DNA of 64,000 nucleotides, taken from positions 310,001 through 374,000 of the forward strand of contig JABFRO010000002.1 of assembly GCA_013141125.1 (NCBI GenBank), read 5' to 3'. Every line of letters starts with the position of its first letter. Within the stretch, counting starts at the first letter, position 1. This document shows, one piece after another, positions 1-9,720 of the stretch. Under the pieces are notes generated by a model. It did no database searches, was not told where the DNA came from, and saw only the letters and a list, made by a program, of their open reading frames with translations. The stretch comes from Methylophilaceae bacterium. Lineage in GTDB: Bacteria; Pseudomonadota; Gammaproteobacteria; Burkholderiales; Methylophilaceae. The translations under genes and the position numbers were made by a program.

Positions 1-2
1 TT

Positions 3-1388
3 GGCTTACAGCAACCGCCCTTTAAAATCACGCCGAATACGGAGTTTTTCTTTTCCGGTGGTAAACGTGGTGCGGTGTTGGATGCCTTGCTTTACGCCAT
101 TAACAGTGGCGAGGGCATTATTAAAGTCGTAGGCGAAGTGGGCAGTGGTAAAACCATGCTTTGCCGCATGTTGCAAACACAGCTACCTTCGACCATTGAA
201 AGCGTTTTTCTCGCCAATCCCAGCGTGGCACCGGAAGATATTCTCCATGCTATTGCCTTTGAGTTACAGCTCAAGCTGCCACCTCAGGCGAATCGTTTGC
301 AAGTCATGCAAGTGCTGCAACAGCATTTACTGGAGCGCCATGCCGCAGGCAAACAAGTCGTCATTTTTGTCGAAGAAGCGCAAGGCATGCCGCTGGCGAC
401 ATTGGAAGAAATTCGCCTGCTTTCCAATCTGGAAACGCGTAACGACAAACTGTTGCAAATAGTGTTGTTCGGTCAGCCGGAGCTGGATCGTCATCTGGAT
501 GAAGTGCATATTCGGCAACTGCGCGAGCGCATTACGCACAGCTTTCACTTGGGGCCGCTCAAGGAAAATGAAATTGGCGAATATCTGATTTTTCGCCTGC
601 GTGCGGCGGGTTATTTTGGCCCGCACCTGTTTTCACCCGCCGCCATTCGCCTGATATATCAGGCCTCGCTAGGGCTGGTACGGCGCGCCAATATACTGGC
701 GGACAAATCACTATTGGCCGCTTTCTCGGAAAATCTGTATCAGGTCACACCCAAGCAAGTACGCGCGGCGATAAAAGACAGTGAATTTGGCACGGATCTC
801 GTTAACCAAGCATCCCCGTCGCGTTTTTATCTGGGCATGGCCGCCATGCTGGCAGTCGGGCTGGCGTTGGGGTTTCTGTTAAATGAGCGCTTGGACTTTC
901 ACGCCAAACCAATAGCCTCAAGTACAACACCAGTAAAGCCCGTGGCAACAGCCACAATACCTGAAAAAGTGACAGCAACTACCGCCTTGGCATCCGACAA
1001 TCTAACTGACAATCCTCCCACGCATGTTACACAAAAAACTTTGACTGAAGCCCAGGCAGAGCCGGACGATTTATTGCAGCAGCGTTTGCAAACCACCCAA
1101 ATCTGGCTAAAGCAGCAGGCCAGCAACACCATCAGCATCCAGTTATTTGGTAGCGCAGATGAACAAAAAATCAAACAACAGCTGGCATTATTAGCCCGGC
1201 AAATAGAGCGTGATAATCTTTATGTTTATCGCACCAAAGCAAAAAATACACCTTATATTACCGTGGTGTACGGAGCCTATGCCAGCCGTGCAGAAGCCGT
1301 AAAAGCCATTAAAAATCTACCCGGAAATTTGCGCAACTACCAGCCGCAGCTGAGAACAATAGGCGGGATTCTCAAAGAGTTAACTTAA
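3..1388 (+). CDS. mshM: MSHA biogenesis ATPase MshM with C-terminal SPOR-like domain (5' partial)
   Basis: AAA+ ATPase of the ExeA/GspA/MshM family, thought to help place or assemble the secretin of the pilus machine at the inner membrane. The reading frame is open to the left edge, and residues before the GTG at 75 (including ITPNTEFFFSGG) fit the family N-terminus, so the true start lies outside the window. Counting from the GTG: Walker A GEVGSGKT at 20-27, Walker B around VVIFVEEAQ (95-103), one membrane segment at about 251-270, an Ala/Thr/Pro-rich linker, and about 100 C-terminal residues resembling a SPOR peptidoglycan-binding domain. Vibrio MshM is usually described as only the ATPase part, so the C-terminal extension is notable. 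It is followed 98 nt later by mshL. The family call is firm; the SPOR call is by eye. Confidence 0.88.
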   Translation, partial: GLQQPPFKITPNTEFFFSGGKRGAVLDALLYAINSGEGIIKVVGEVGSGKTMLCRMLQTQLPSTIESVFLANPSVAPEDILHAIAFELQLKLPPQANRLQVMQVLQQHLLERHAAGKQVVIFVEEAQGMPLATLEEIRLLSNLETRNDKLLQIVLFGQPELDRHLDEVHIRQLRERITHSFHLGPLKENEIGEYLIFRLRAAGYFGPHLFSPAAIRLIYQASLGLVRRANILADKSLLAAFSENLYQVTPKQVRAAIKDSEFGTDLVNQASPSRFYLGMAAMLAVGLALGFLLNERLDFHAKPIASSTTPVKPVATATIPEKVTATTALASDNLTDNPPTHVTQKTLTEAQAEPDDLLQQRLQTTQIWLKQQASNTISIQLFGSADEQKIKQQLALLARQIERDNLYVYRTKAKNTPYITVVYGAYASRAEAVKAIKNLPGNLRNYQPQLRTIGGILKELT

Positions 1389-1486
1389 ACATTTTTAACT
1401 AAAAACTACATCCAATCGAACTCCAATGGCAGTATGATTATGCTATAACCCATATAACACAAAACGATTGTGGCTCAGGCAACTCC

Positions 1487-3331
1487 ATGAAAAAAACTCT
1501 GATTTTATTGATGACACTGCTGGTGCCAGCCTTGGCAGGCTGCGCGCATGAATCCAGCATACGTCCCTCTGGCGGGCATATCGATGCATTGGAAACCAAC
1601 CAGCCCGATGTCAGCGTTGCGGCGGATATTCCCAAACCTGTCAAAAACAATAGCTATTTGCCACCGCCCAAACCCAAAGCCAAAGTGCAAACCTATAGCG
1701 TGGTGGTGAATGAAGTGCCGGTGAAGGAGATTCTGTTTGCACTTGCGCGCGAAAGCCAGCTGAATATTGACATTCATCCGGCGATTCAAGGCCGTGTGAC
1801 TTTGAATGCCGTCGATCAAACCTTGCTTGCGATTCTGGAACGTCTGGCGAAGCAAGTGGATTTGACTTACAAAGTTGAAGGCAATGTATTGAACATTAGT
1901 CCGGATTATCCGGTTTTGAGAACGTATAAAGTTGATTATGTGAATATGTCCAGAGATACCACTGGATTCATAGGAGCGGCGGCAGAAATATCGAGCACAG
2001 GCCAGAGTGCATCAACTGGTGCTGGCGGAACATCGGCAACTACCAGCACTTCTGGCAATGGAGCCAACAATAGTTCACGCACTTCTGTGAGTAGCGAATC
2101 CAAAAGCCATTTCTGGGAAAATCTGGAAAAAAATATCAAGGATATTCTGGCGGAAACAGATAAAGAAGTCATTATTACGCGTACTGGCAGTGCGGCACAA
2201 ACGACAGCCAAATCCACCACACAAGGTGCTGAAAAAAACCTGCAATCTGCAAACCTTGAGGACGTATCTAAAACAAGTGCACAGGAACGAGAGGAAGCTA
2301 GAACCGAATATAAAACCTTGTTCGCCGCCAATGTGATTGCTAATCGTGAAGCGGGTGTAATCAGCGTTAGGGGAACCAATAAACAACATGAGAGAGTGCA
2401 GGAATTTTTAGGCCAGGTGTTGAGTAGCGCGAAGCGTCAGGTGTTGATCGAGGCGACTATCGTGGAAGTACGATTGAATGATGCGTTTCAGGCCGGCATA
2501 GATTGGAGCAGGCTAAATAATCCTCTTGCAACGAGTGGATTTCAATTTAGACAACAATTGGGCGCACAATCAACCGTATCACCAACGGGACAATTAGGCA
2601 TGACTGCAAATGCCTTGGGTGTAATTCCGGCAGCCGGTTTTGTGGCTGGCTACTTGAATCCTGTGAGTGCGCTTGGAAATGTCGCTGCCTCCATCAATTT
2701 GCTGGAACAATTTGGCAAAACCAAGGTGCTTTCCAGCCCTAAACTGATGGTACTTAACAATCAGACAGCGATTTTAAAAGTGGTTGATAATCTGGTTTAT
2801 TTTACGGTGCAATCCCAACAATCCCAAGGCTCGGTGGGAGGCGGTATCTTATCAACCGTAACCACAGTGGCTAACACCGTGCCGGTTGGCGTTGTGATGA
2901 GCGTAACTCCGCAGATCAATGCGACAGGCCAGGTGAATATTAATGTGCGACCAACGGTTTCCAGAGTGCTTGGTTATAAAGTAGACCCCAATCCTAATTT
3001 GAGAGTTGAAAGCTTGATTCCAGAAATTCAGGTACGTGAAATGGAATCCATGCTGCAGATCAACAGTGGCAATATGGCCGTACTTGGCGGACTGATGCAG
3101 GATGAAATACTGACCAGCACAGATAGCGTACCTGTTTTGTCCAGAGTCCCCGGACTTGGCAAATTGTTTACCGGGCGCAATAACGCCAATCGTAAAACGG
3201 AACTGGTGGTTTTTCTGCGCCCCACTGTGATTGCAAACGCCAGCCTGGAAAGTGATGAATTACAAGCTTACAAGCAATATCTGCCTACGCCCCAACTCCA
3301 GCAAAGCATAAGCAATGAGCCTGTTAATTAA
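1487..3331 (+). CDS. mshL: MSHA pilus secretin MshL
   Basis: Outer-membrane secretin that forms the pilus exit pore. The ATG start gives a lipoprotein signal peptide with lipobox LAGC (Cys at residue 19). A secretin/TonB short N-terminal domain covers roughly residues 75-150. A Ser/Thr/Gly-rich low-complexity stretch at about 166-205 breaks the N-domains. The C-terminal secretin domain (about 315-600) includes the conserved VLGGLMQDE segment and ends in NRKTELVVFLRPTVI, typical of secretins. Length (614 aa) is somewhat longer than usual for MshL, owing to the low-complexity insert. The 3' end overlaps the mshN start by 17 nt, so the two are probably translationally coupled. Confidence 0.93.
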   Translation: MKKTLILLMTLLVPALAGCAHESSIRPSGGHIDALETNQPDVSVAADIPKPVKNNSYLPPPKPKAKVQTYSVVVNEVPVKEILFALARESQLNIDIHPAIQGRVTLNAVDQTLLAILERLAKQVDLTYKVEGNVLNISPDYPVLRTYKVDYVNMSRDTTGFIGAAAEISSTGQSASTGAGGTSATTSTSGNGANNSSRTSVSSESKSHFWENLEKNIKDILAETDKEVIITRTGSAAQTTAKSTTQGAEKNLQSANLEDVSKTSAQEREEARTEYKTLFAANVIANREAGVISVRGTNKQHERVQEFLGQVLSSAKRQVLIEATIVEVRLNDAFQAGIDWSRLNNPLATSGFQFRQQLGAQSTVSPTGQLGMTANALGVIPAAGFVAGYLNPVSALGNVAASINLLEQFGKTKVLSSPKLMVLNNQTAILKVVDNLVYFTVQSQQSQGSVGGGILSTVTTVANTVPVGVVMSVTPQINATGQVNINVRPTVSRVLGYKVDPNPNLRVESLIPEIQVREMESMLQINSGNMAVLGGLMQDEILTSTDSVPVLSRVPGLGKLFTGRNNANRKTELVVFLRPTVIANASLESDELQAYKQYLPTPQLQQSISNEPVN

Positions 3332-4505
3332 AGCCTTGCAGAAGGCGGAGCAGCATAAGGCAGCGGATGGCGATCATCTTGCCGCGCCGGATGAGCTGTC
3401 CTATTCCCCCGCCAGCGCTAACGCAAATGCGGAACCACCAAAACCAAGCGTGCAACAGGCGGCAGCGGGCTTGGTATTTTCAGCAAAAAATCTACCCTCC
3501 AATAATGATGCCTTGAAGCGCATGTATTTACTCGCGGGTGCTGGCTTATTGATGCTGCTATTGTTGGGCGGCGGTTTTTATTATTATCTGAATTCATTGC
3601 AGCAGCCGGAAATATTGGTACCTAAAATGATGGCGGCTCAATCCGTAGCACCTGTGGCTATGCAGCCGTTAGCTGCAAATATTGAAGCGCCAACGCCAGA
3701 AGCTGAAGTGGCACCGTCTAAAGCCAACCAAGCGGCTCCAGCTGCGGCCGAAATCACGACAGCGGATAAATCAAGCCTGGCCACGGCCGCAATGGTCAGC
3801 GCAACACTGGCTACAGCTTCCAAAAATCCAGCAACTACGCAGAGACCACGTGCCACATCATCAAAGCAGCTCAGTTTTGGTGAGCCGGTAACCAGTACCA
3901 ATGCAGCAGTTAAAGTCACACGCAATGCGACAATAAACGCTGTAAATCCTACCCTGCTCTCGGCTTATCGGGCGTTTACTGCCGGTGACAATACGCTTGC
4001 GCAACGGCATTACCGGCAAGTGCTGCAAACGGATGTGCGCAATGTGGATGCCTTGCTGGGAATGGCCGCCATCGCGACAAGACAAGGGCGGGATATGGAT
4101 GCGGCAGGCTGGTATGGCAAAGTGCTGGAAGTGGAACCAAGAAATACCATTGCACAAAGCGCGCTGCTGAATGCCTTTTCCCCAACTGATCCGGTAGGCA
4201 GTGAATCGCATATTAAAAACTTATTGGCGCAACAGCCGGAATCAGCGGAATTATATGCCGCACTGGGCAATTTATACGCCGAACAGAAGCAATGGGCTTC
4301 GGCGCAGCAGGCTTATTTTCAGGCGCATCATTTTGAACCGAATAATGCCAACCATGTTTATAACCTCGCCATCAGTCTGGATCAGTTGGGCAAATCGCAA
4401 CTGGCCTTGCGCTTCTACAAGGAAACCCTGGCATTACTGGCAAGCGCCCAGGCGAGCGGCATAGATCAAACACAGCTGGAGCGCAGAATTGCGCAGCTGC
4501 AATAA
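3315..4505 (+). CDS. mshN: MSHA biogenesis protein MshN (TPR)
   Basis: Inner-membrane TPR protein of the MSHA pilus system. The N-terminus MSLLIKALQKAEQ is the conserved cytoplasmic motif of MshN/GspB-like proteins. One membrane segment lies at about residues 70-92. It is followed by an Ala/Pro/Thr-rich periplasmic linker and then TPR-like repeats from about residue 215 to the end (for example ALLGMAAIATRQGRDMDAAGW and the YAALGNLYAEQKQW unit). The start overlaps the mshL 3' end. The C-terminal repeats suggest a scaffold for the secretin or for pilin-assembly partners; this role is inferred from the family. Confidence 0.88.
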   Translation: MSLLIKALQKAEQHKAADGDHLAAPDELSYSPASANANAEPPKPSVQQAAAGLVFSAKNLPSNNDALKRMYLLAGAGLLMLLLLGGGFYYYLNSLQQPEILVPKMMAAQSVAPVAMQPLAANIEAPTPEAEVAPSKANQAAPAAAEITTADKSSLATAAMVSATLATASKNPATTQRPRATSSKQLSFGEPVTSTNAAVKVTRNATINAVNPTLLSAYRAFTAGDNTLAQRHYRQVLQTDVRNVDALLGMAAIATRQGRDMDAAGWYGKVLEVEPRNTIAQSALLNAFSPTDPVGSESHIKNLLAQQPESAELYAALGNLYAEQKQWASAQQAYFQAHHFEPNNANHVYNLAISLDQLGKSQLALRFYKETLALLASAQASGIDQTQLERRIAQLQ

Positions 4506-4530
4506 ATTTGAAAATCAAGGCTAACGTTTA

Positions 4531-6249
4531 ATGGCAGAGGAGTTCATAACAGAGCAACGGCGCAAATTGCGCCTGGGTGAGCTGATGATGCAACAGGGGC
4601 TGATTACGCAGGATCAGCTGCGCATCGGCCTCATGGAACAGGTCAAAAGCGGCTTGTTGCTGGGGCGGCAGCTGGTGCAGCTGGGCTTTGTCACCGAAGC
4701 CGTGGTGCGTGATGTGGTGGCGCATACCATAGGTCAGGATAGTATTGATCTTGATAACGTAGTAGCCGATGCCGATGCGCTGGCCATGGTGCCGGAAGTG
4801 TTTGCGCGCCGCTATCATTTGCTGCCGGTGGCTTTTGATGCCGTCAGCCGCATCATCGTGGTGGCGATGACGGATATGTTCAACGTGGTGGCCATAGATC
4901 AGTTGCGCGCCATGCTGGGAGGCGAAATTCAAGTCAAGGCTCTGCTGGCAGCCGAGGCACAGCTGGAAGAATATATAGACCAGTTTTACGGATATGAGCT
5001 GTCGGTCGATGGCATTTTGCGTGAAATTGAAACCGGTGAAATTGATTACAGCAGCCTGCAAATAGCCGGGGATGAATATACGCAACCCGTAGTGCGGCTG
5101 GTGGGGGCTTTGCTGATGGATGCGGTCAAGCGCGAAGCCTCGGATATTCACTTTGAGCCGGAGCATGCGTTTTTGCGCATACGTTACCGCATAGATGGCG
5201 TGCTGCAACAAATCCGCAGCCTGCATAAAACCTATTGGCCGGGCGTGGCCGTCAGATTAAAAGTCATTAGCGGCATGGATATTGCCGAAACCCGCGCGCC
5301 CCAGGATGGCCGCATCCAAATCAATTTATGTGGCCGCCCCATTGATTTTCGTGTCTCCAGCCACCCCACTATACATGGTGAAAATATCGTCTTGCGCGTG
5401 CTGGATAGAGAACGCTCCATCATGCCGCTGGATGGCATGGGTTTGCGCGAGCAAATTCATGATGAACTCAAACTCATGATGAAACGGCCTGAAGGTATTT
5501 TGATTGTGACCGGGCCAACCGGTAGCGGCAAGACCACAACGCTGTATTCTTTGTTAACTCATAAAAATACCACCGAAGTTAATATCATGACCCTGGAAGA
5601 CCCGGTGGAATATCCGGTAACCATGATGCGGCAAACTTCCGTGGCTGAAGCCAACAAAGTCGATTTTGCCAACGGCATACGCTCCATGATGCGGCAAGAC
5701 CCGGATATTATTCTGGTGGGTGAAATCCGCGATGAAGATACCGCCACCATGGCTTTTCGCGCCGCCATGACCGGGCATCAGGTGTATACCACCCTGCATA
5801 CCAACTCGGCTTTGGGCACTTTTCCCCGGCTGGCGGATATAGGCATTTCCGCCGAGATCATGGCGGGCAATATTATAGGCATAATTGCGCAGCGGCTGGT
5901 GCGTGTGCTGTGTCCGCATTGCAAGGAGGCCTATACTCCTGGCGAGGAAGAATGCCGCTTGATGGGCATTATGGCAAGCGACAGCGTAAAAATATACAGG
6001 CCCATGGGTTGCAAACATTGCAGCTATACCGGCTATCACGGGCGCATGGCGCTGATCGAGTTATTGCGCATAGATGCGGAGCTGGATGCACTGATCGCCA
6101 GACGCTCGCATGTGGATGAAATGCGCAAAGTGGCGTTGAACAAGGGCTTTATCACGCTGGCCGATGACGGCGTGTGCCGTATTCTGGATGGCCACACCAG
6201 CCTGGCCGAAGTAACACGCGTGATTGATTTGACGCGACAAACGACCTAA
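4531..6249 (+). CDS. mshE: MSHA pilus assembly ATPase MshE (GspE/PilB family)
   Basis: Hexameric extension ATPase that powers pilus polymerisation. Its N-terminal MshEN domain has a near-consensus cyclic-di-GMP motif at residues 14-37 (R14, L15, G16, G23, L24, L30, L34, Q37) and a second, less perfect copy starting around residue 43. Known MshE proteins bind c-di-GMP through this fold. Walker A GPTGSGKTT is at 328-336, the Asp box and Walker B (DPDIILVGEIRD) follow, and a zinc tetracysteine CPHC...CKHC lies in the C-terminal third. At 572 aa the length is normal. It sits 25 nt after mshN and 26 nt before mshG. Confidence 0.95.
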   Translation: MAEEFITEQRRKLRLGELMMQQGLITQDQLRIGLMEQVKSGLLLGRQLVQLGFVTEAVVRDVVAHTIGQDSIDLDNVVADADALAMVPEVFARRYHLLPVAFDAVSRIIVVAMTDMFNVVAIDQLRAMLGGEIQVKALLAAEAQLEEYIDQFYGYELSVDGILREIETGEIDYSSLQIAGDEYTQPVVRLVGALLMDAVKREASDIHFEPEHAFLRIRYRIDGVLQQIRSLHKTYWPGVAVRLKVISGMDIAETRAPQDGRIQINLCGRPIDFRVSSHPTIHGENIVLRVLDRERSIMPLDGMGLREQIHDELKLMMKRPEGILIVTGPTGSGKTTTLYSLLTHKNTTEVNIMTLEDPVEYPVTMMRQTSVAEANKVDFANGIRSMMRQDPDIILVGEIRDEDTATMAFRAAMTGHQVYTTLHTNSALGTFPRLADIGISAEIMAGNIIGIIAQRLVRVLCPHCKEAYTPGEEECRLMGIMASDSVKIYRPMGCKHCSYTGYHGRMALIELLRIDAELDALIARRSHVDEMRKVALNKGFITLADDGVCRILDGHTSLAEVTRVIDLTRQTT

Positions 6250-6275
6250 AGCCTTAACCATGAATAGCCCCATCC

Positions 6276-7481
6276 ATGCCCAGCTATAGCTATAAAGCCG
6301 TTGATAAAATTGGACGACCAGCGCAAGGCGAAATTGAGGCTATTAACGAGATTGATCTTGAGCTCAGGTTGCAGCGCATCGGCCTGGATTTAATTACCTT
6401 CAAGCCGCTTAAAAAAGCCTCGGCCTTTTTCAGTCGCTCCCGCGTCAGCCTGCAAGACCTAGTGATGTTTTGTTTTCAGATGGAACAGCTCACTTCAGCC
6501 GGCGTGCCCTTGCTGGAAGGGCTGACCGATTTGCGCGACAGCAATCCCAATCCGCAGCTGCAAAAAGTCATTGCTGCCATTATTTCCGATATTGAAGGCG
6601 GCAAACTGTTTTCGCAGGCACTGGCAGAACATCCGCATATTTTCACGCCGGTGTTTGTCAGCCTGGTAAAGGCCGGTGAGCTCACCGGCAAATTGCCCGA
6701 AGTATTTGCCAATCTATCCACCACCCTGAAATGGCAGGATGATTTAATCTCGCAAACCAAACGCCTGTTGGCTTATCCCTTGTTTGTGCTGGTGGTGGTA
6801 CTGGGGGCGATTGTATTTTTGATGATTTATCTGGTGCCGCAAATGGTGTCGTTTTTGCGCAATATGGGGCAGGTGCTGCCGCTGCAAACCAAGATTCTGA
6901 TTTTTGTGTCCAATGCCTTTGTCGCTTATTGGTGGCTGATATTGTCCTTGCCCGCAGCCGCGTTCACGCTGTTTGCCTTGCTCATAAAACAAAGCCCGGC
7001 CATGCGCTACCGTTGGGATTATCTGAAATTAAAATTACCAGTTACCGGCGACATTTTGCATAAAATCATCATGGCGCGTTTTACCCGCTATTTTGCCTTG
7101 ATGTATCAAGCGGGCATTCCTATTCTGGATGCGATTAAAACCTGTGAAGACATTGTAGCCAATCAAGTGATTGCCGATGCCTTGAGCCGGGTGCATCAGC
7201 GCATTAATGCGGGCGATAACATGAGTGATAGTTTTAAAAATACCGGCCTGTTCCCCTCGCTGGTGGTGCGCATGATACGCGTGGGTGAAAATTCCGGCGC
7301 TTTGGATAAATCCCTGCTTAAAATCAGTGATTTTTACGACCGCGATGTCAATGAATCCATAGAAAAAATGCTCAAACTGCTGGAGCCTGCGCTCACCGTG
7401 GTGCTGGGTCTGATTCTGGCGTTTATCATGCTTTCCGTACTCGGCCCGGTGTACGATTCCTTCACCAAGCTCAAACTTTAG
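6276..7481 (+). CDS. mshG: MSHA biogenesis platform protein MshG (GspF/PilC family)
   Basis: Polytopic inner-membrane platform protein around which pilins are polymerised; the partner of MshE. It begins MPSYSYKAVDKIGRPAQGEIEA-like, the hallmark start of GspF/PilC proteins. It contains two T2SSF repeats (about residues 65-190 and 265-390). Hydrophobic segments lie near 165-190, 210-235 and 370-395. The 401 aa length matches the family. It follows mshE by 26 nt and precedes the PilM/PilN-like gene by 14 nt, so it is part of the same operon. Confidence 0.94.
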   Translation: MPSYSYKAVDKIGRPAQGEIEAINEIDLELRLQRIGLDLITFKPLKKASAFFSRSRVSLQDLVMFCFQMEQLTSAGVPLLEGLTDLRDSNPNPQLQKVIAAIISDIEGGKLFSQALAEHPHIFTPVFVSLVKAGELTGKLPEVFANLSTTLKWQDDLISQTKRLLAYPLFVLVVVLGAIVFLMIYLVPQMVSFLRNMGQVLPLQTKILIFVSNAFVAYWWLILSLPAAAFTLFALLIKQSPAMRYRWDYLKLKLPVTGDILHKIIMARFTRYFALMYQAGIPILDAIKTCEDIVANQVIADALSRVHQRINAGDNMSDSFKNTGLFPSLVVRMIRVGENSGALDKSLLKISDFYDRDVNESIEKMLKLLEPALTVVLGLILAFIMLSVLGPVYDSFTKLKL

Positions 7482-7495
7482 GGCATCTACCAGCC

Positions 7496-9112
7496 ATGGC
7501 CATTTTTTCAAAAATCATTTTATATGCCGAATCAACCCGCTTGACGGCGGGCGTTTGGCGCACATTTCTAGGCAGCGCCAAGCTGTTGTCTTACCGTGTG
7601 TTTGAAAACACGACGCAAGATAATCAAACCAGGCACGATTTTGCCGCCTTTTTAAGCCAGCATCCCAATACGCCGATTTATCTGATTGCCAATCATATTG
7701 AAGAAGACTATCGCTCGGAAACCCTGCCGCATGTGCTAGGCACAGCCAAGCAAGACATGGTGGAACGCAAACTGAATCAGCTGTTTCGCAATGTAACGTA
7801 TCGCGCCGCCCATTTTGCCGGACGCGAGCCAGACAAGCGCCGCGATGACCGCTATTTGTTGGTGGCGCTCAACAATGCAGAATATATCCAGGACTGGATC
7901 GCGCAGATCGAGCAACAGCAAGCCAATCTGGTAGGCGTTTATTTGCTGTCCATGATTAGCCAGTTTCTGGTGGATAAATTAAAACTCAAACAGCCGCATG
8001 TGTTGCTGGTTGAGCGTTTAAATGATGATTTGCGCCAATCCTATTTTCAGCAGGGACAATTGCGCATCAGCCGCTTGTCGCCCATCCCGGATTTGGCACC
8101 CAGCCAGTGGGCTAACTTTTATATAGGCGAAACCGAAAAAACCCGGCTGTATCTTTCCGCACAACGCCTGATCGCGCGCGATACCCGTTTGACCACGCTG
8201 TTTGCAGATACGGATGGCAATCTGAGTGACATTTGCCAGCGCATCAGCCAGGAACAAAACATGGATTGCGGCACGCTGGATTTTGCCGATTTTGCGCAAA
8301 GCCTGCGCCTGACAGCGGAACAATCCCAACGTTCCGAGCTGCTGTACATGCAATTGCTGGCCATGGGCAATGTACCGGTCAATCTCGCGCCACCTCGCCT
8401 GACCAAGCCCTATCAGCTGGCCATGATAAAGCGCTGGATAAACTTAAGCAGTGCGCTGGTGTTGCTGGCCGGTGTATTGCTAGCGGGATTGAATGCTTAC
8501 TCGGCCTATGAGACCAGGCGCGAAACAGCACAGACTCAGGCACAAACAGCGATGCAACAAAGGCAATATCAGGAAGTCGCTAAAAATTTCCCCGCCACGC
8601 CTATCCCCAGTACAGATTTGCAAATAGCCGCCGAGTTGCACGACAAAATTGTGCTATCCAGCCAACAACCGGATCGATTGCTGCAAATGCTCAGCCTGGC
8701 CTTGGAACAGGCACCAGAGATGCAAATCAACCGCATGCATTGGGCGCTGGGCAATGATGCCAATTTCAAGGACACGGATGCCGCCGCAGCAAACAAATCC
8801 AGCCCGCTGCCAAGTGCGCAAGTCGCTGCTTTGCCGTTGGATGCAGGCGTGTTGTATGAAATGGCCTATGTCAATGGCGAGATCAAAAACTTCAAGGGTG
8901 ATTATCGCGCGGCCAATCAACAGGTCAGGCAATGGGTGGAAACGCTAAAAAACAACCCCGAGGTATTGCAGGTGAAGCTGCTGCAACAACCGGTCAACAC
9001 CAACTCCTACACCGATTTGCAAGGCAGCACCGCCGATGTGAGCCAGAACCAGACCGTGGCCGCGCAATTCAAACTGTTGCTCATACTTCAACAAAAGCGC
9101 CGACCCTCATGA
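7496..9112 (+). CDS. PilM/PilN-like fused pilus biogenesis protein (MshI-like)
   Basis: A bitopic protein of 538 aa. About 290 N-terminal cytoplasmic residues resemble, in position and weakly in sequence, an actin-like PilM/MshI module. At 295-300 it carries VNLAPP, like the PilM-binding N-terminus of PilN (INLLP-type motif). A membrane segment follows at about 317-336. The last 200 residues look like a periplasmic PilN/GspL-type ferredoxin-like region with a coiled coil. This is the architecture of GspL, or of PilM fused to PilN. The stop codon overlaps the next start (ATGA). I do not see enough to name it mshI with certainty. Operon position, just after mshG and before PilO/PilP-like genes, supports an inner-membrane alignment-complex role. 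Confidence 0.72.
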   Translation: MAIFSKIILYAESTRLTAGVWRTFLGSAKLLSYRVFENTTQDNQTRHDFAAFLSQHPNTPIYLIANHIEEDYRSETLPHVLGTAKQDMVERKLNQLFRNVTYRAAHFAGREPDKRRDDRYLLVALNNAEYIQDWIAQIEQQQANLVGVYLLSMISQFLVDKLKLKQPHVLLVERLNDDLRQSYFQQGQLRISRLSPIPDLAPSQWANFYIGETEKTRLYLSAQRLIARDTRLTTLFADTDGNLSDICQRISQEQNMDCGTLDFADFAQSLRLTAEQSQRSELLYMQLLAMGNVPVNLAPPRLTKPYQLAMIKRWINLSSALVLLAGVLLAGLNAYSAYETRRETAQTQAQTAMQQRQYQEVAKNFPATPIPSTDLQIAAELHDKIVLSSQQPDRLLQMLSLALEQAPEMQINRMHWALGNDANFKDTDAAAANKSSPLPSAQVAALPLDAGVLYEMAYVNGEIKNFKGDYRAANQQVRQWVETLKNNPEVLQVKLLQQPVNTNSYTDLQGSTADVSQNQTVAAQFKLLLILQQKRRPS

Positions 9113-9720
9113 AACTCAAGCTGAATGACTGGAAAAGTTTGCGCAATGCCTTGCTGGCGCTGGGCGCGGCCTTGCTGGCTACTGCATTGCTGGTTACTTA
9201 CAGCGGCCAGCTGGCAGAAACAGCCGCCGCGACCTTAAAAACCGAACAAAGCCAGCTGGCACAAGCGCGTAACCGTTTGCAAAGCTCGGGCACAGAAAAA
9301 CAAAACATTATCCAATACCTGCCTATCTATCAGCGCCTCATCACACAAGGCATCGTCGGCGAAGAAAAGCGCGAAGACTGGATAGAAGCGCTGCGCCTGA
9401 TTCAGGCCAATAACAAACTTTTCAGTATCAAATACAGCATCAGCAAACAGGAAAACTACAAACCGGATTTTGCCGTCAACCTCGGGTCTTTTGCATTGCA
9501 TCGCTCGGTGATGAAGCTGCAACTGCCCATGCTGCACGAAGGCGATTTGCTCACGCTGCTACAGAGCCTTAAACAGGAACAAAGCGCCATGTTCATGGTC
9601 AGGGATTGTGAAATCAAAAAATTAAACCCGCTAGCACAAATAAAACTCAACCCCAATTCACATGCAGACTGCACCCTGGATTGGCTAACAATCAGCGAAG
9701 CGCAAGGGGTCGCGCCATGA
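9109..9720 (+). CDS. PilO/MshJ-like pilus biogenesis protein
   Basis: A 203-aa bitopic protein. ATG 9109 is chosen because it overlaps the preceding stop (ATGA) and gives a compact N-terminus with one membrane segment at about residues 12-31. This is followed by a coiled coil (about 35-65) and a ferredoxin-like periplasmic domain, the layout of PilO, GspM and MshJ. A longer in-frame reading from 8932 exists but would overlap the upstream gene by 180 nt and adds a polar, non-family extension. It is expected to pair with the upstream PilN-like periplasmic domain. Confidence 0.7.
   Translation: MKLKLNDWKSLRNALLALGAALLATALLVTYSGQLAETAAATLKTEQSQLAQARNRLQSSGTEKQNIIQYLPIYQRLITQGIVGEEKREDWIEALRLIQANNKLFSIKYSISKQENYKPDFAVNLGSFALHRSVMKLQLPMLHEGDLLTLLQSLKQEQSAMFMVRDCEIKKLNPLAQIKLNPNSHADCTLDWLTISEAQGVAP

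Noticed and set aside
8932-9108. Extended N-terminus of the PilO-like protein
   Set aside because: It would overlap the upstream gene by 180 nt; ATG 9109 shares bases with the upstream stop and gives the family-like compact N-terminus.
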